This document shows positions 25,712-26,727 of a DNA stretch of 26,727 nucleotides, one piece after another. Every line of letters starts with the position of its first letter. The first letter of the stretch is position 1. The notes beneath the pieces were generated by a model. The model did no database searches. It worked only from the letters and a program-made list of their open reading frames with translations, and was not told the DNA's origin. Made by a program: the position numbers and the translations under genes. This DNA is from Parabacteroides sp. (GTDB lineage Bacteria > Bacteroidota > Bacteroidia > Bacteroidales > Tannerellaceae). Location of the stretch: the NCBI GenBank assembly GCA_020026285.1, contig JAHHQS010000039.1:1-26727 (forward strand). Reading direction: 5' to 3'.

Positions 25712-25734
25712 ATACATCAAAAAGGCTGATGTAT
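25712..25734. repeat. Small inverted repeat in the aquaporin 3' region
   Basis: ATACATCA (25712-25719) and TGATGTAT (25727-25734) are perfect 8-bp arms around a 7-nt loop. It lies between the stop codon and the main terminator. It may be an RNA-stabilising hairpin or a chance repeat. Confidence 0.4.
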
Positions 25735-25750
25735 TATGATTTTATGAAGA

Positions 25751-26434
25751 TTATCCTTCTTTAGAAGAAATGACTTTCCAAAGGCCAGCACTGATAGCTG
25801 CTCCAACAAATGGACCGACTATAAAGATCCACAACTGACTCAAAGCTTCTCCTCCCTGGAATAAAGCCGGACCTATAGAACGAGCCGGATTGACTGATGT
25901 TCCGGTGTAGCGAATACATACCAGATGCACTAATACTAATGATATACCAATGGCAAGACCGGCAAAGTTCCCTGCTCCCGTTTTACTATCGGTTGTTCCC
26001 AATACAACTAATACAAAGACGGCTGTAAATACAATTTCAGCTACTAATCCGCCAATTATGGAAACTCCTTCCTGACACGCATTGGCTCCTGTACCAACAA
26101 TAACATCTCCACTGCTTGATGTACACAAATACAAGATTGCAGCTCCGATTATTCCTCCAATTGTCTGGAAAATCATGTAATTCAAAGCATCTTTAGAGCT
26201 CATTCTTCCCGATAACCAGCAGCCTAAAGTGATAGCAGGATTTATATGGCATCCGCTGATTCCTCCTATCGTATAAGCCATCGCCACTACGGCCAAACCA
26301 AATGCCAAGGCCGTTCCTACAACTGTTGAAGCCAAAGCCGGATCGTTTGATGTGCATCCTAAACTTACTGCTGCTCCGCATCCCATTAATACCAAAACCA
26401 TGGTACCGATTAATTCAGCTACATACTTTTTCAT
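25751..26434 (-). CDS. aqpZ: Aquaporin, AqpZ-like
   Basis: The protein is an inner-membrane water channel of the MIP family with six membrane segments and both half-helix NPA motifs: GCHINPAITLG in the first half and TGTSVNPARSIGP in the second. The selectivity-filter Arg follows the second NPA, and His is present in LVLVHLVCIRYTGTS, matching the AqpZ (water) pattern more than the wider GlpF glycerol pattern. I start at the ATG at 26434 (MKKYVAELIGTMVLV), giving 227 residues, close to E. coli AqpZ (231). A longer frame from 26464 would begin inside the promoter's -7 box region and adds MGVSILNYNI, unlike the family. It is monocistronic, with its own promoter (26462-26490) and terminator (25664-25708). 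There is no functional link to the mannosidase operon. Confidence 0.95.
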   Translation of the reverse strand: MKKYVAELIGTMVLVLMGCGAAVSLGCTSNDPALASTVVGTALAFGLAVVAMAYTIGGISGCHINPAITLGCWLSGRMSSKDALNYMIFQTIGGIIGAAILYLCTSSSGDVIVGTGANACQEGVSIIGGLVAEIVFTAVFVLVVLGTTDSKTGAGNFAGLAIGISLVLVHLVCIRYTGTSVNPARSIGPALFQGGEALSQLWIFIVGPFVGAAISAGLWKVISSKEG

Positions 26435-26461
26435 AATATTGTAATTTAATATTGAAACTCC

Positions 26462-26490
26462 CAAATATAAAACAAATTGATGTATTCCAA
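26462..26490 (-). promoter_or_regulatory. Aquaporin gene promoter
   Basis: On the minus strand TTG (26490-26488) is followed after 18 nt by TATATTTG (26469-26462), an exact -7 box with the same spacing as the desulfidase promoter at 1853-1881. The predicted start is near 26456, about 22 nt before the ATG at 26434, which supports that start codon. Confidence 0.7.
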
Positions 26491-26656
26491 TCGATCATTT
26501 ATAAATTTTTTGTCTATTGTCCGATATTTTTTGGATTTTTGAAAGACGCAAGACTGATTTTCCCCCGACAACGACATCAGGTCTGTGTGCATTATTAAAA
26601 TTCATGCTTGCAAGAAAGCAGATTCAGCTCGAGTTTGATATTCATCTTTCCCTAAA

Positions 26657-26680
26657 AACAAATTTTTATAAGAATTTGTT
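26657..26680 (-). terminator. Possible terminator of a gene beyond the right edge
   Basis: AACAAATT (26657-26664) and AATTTGTT (26673-26680) form a perfect 8-bp stem with an 8-nt loop. On the minus strand it leads into TTTTTAGGG. The stem is very AT-rich. The rest of 26491-26727 shows no credible gene on either strand. Confidence 0.4.
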
Positions 26681-26727
26681 CAATTTTCTTATCTCTGTAA
26701 ATGATATCATTAAGCAATGAATTACCA

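Noticed and set aside
26435..26464. Longer aquaporin start at 26464
   Set aside because: It falls inside the promoter box and adds residues not typical of AqpZ.
26517..26720. 67-codon plus-strand ORF at the right edge
   Set aside because: It starts with TTG, has no promoter or ribosome site, resembles no protein and runs through an AT-rich hairpin.
1..26727. tRNA, rRNA, CRISPR array, insertion sequence or phage genes
   Set aside because: Gaps between genes are short and none shows tRNA-like folds, repeat-spacer patterns, transposase motifs or att-like direct repeats by eye.

Overview
This window is AT-rich bacterial chromosome in which every credible gene lies on the minus strand. It fits the order Bacteroidales (Bacteroides, Parabacteroides, Dysgonomonas and relatives). 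The evidence is Bacteroidetes-type promoters (a TAnnTTTG -7 box, sometimes with TTG about 18-23 nt upstream) instead of -35/-10 sigma70 boxes, a Rho protein with a long disordered Asn-rich insert, and paired secreted GH92/GH38 mannosidases. Genus cannot be fixed from the sequence alone.

Left half (1-9460), housekeeping. In transcription order, i.e. right to left, it holds aspS (aspartyl-tRNA synthetase), a NIF3-family dinuclear-metal protein, a coiled-coil C4 zinc-ribbon protein, tilS (tRNA-Ile lysidine synthetase), a roughly 350-bp leader region, rho, a CyuA/YhaM-type L-cysteine desulfidase, and the start of an exported protein of unknown function that runs off the left edge. Most gene boundaries carry clear intrinsic terminators.

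Middle and right (9766-25482), a nine-gene unit with short gaps or overlaps. In transcription order it reads GH92 lipoprotein, LacI-family regulator, GH38, MFS sugar-type transporter, UroD/MtaA-like methyltransferase, small cupin, a CobW GTPase fused to a MetH-activation-like domain, a second GH38, and a second GH92 lipoprotein. A single promoter (-7 box TATCTTTG at 25592-25599) is followed immediately by a perfect 18-bp palindrome (25562-25579) that looks like the LacI-family operator. A 17-bp-stem hairpin at 9630-9690 closes the unit. No SusC/SusD pair is present, so this is not a canonical polysaccharide utilization locus.

How it may work (inference). The lipoprotein GH92 and exported GH38 enzymes trim alpha-mannosides outside the cytoplasm, the MFS protein imports a released sugar, and the LacI-family protein senses it. 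The surprise is the central block. The UroD-family protein keeps the His-x-Cys...Cys zinc site of methylcobamide methyltransferases, and the GTPase fusion carries the domain that reactivates corrinoid proteins. A methyl-transfer function wired into mannoside catabolism is therefore suggested, for example handling of O-methylated mannose. No corrinoid-binding protein is encoded in the window, so this stays a hypothesis.

Right edge (25664-26727): an AqpZ-like aquaporin with its own promoter and terminator, then about 290 bp without a gene.
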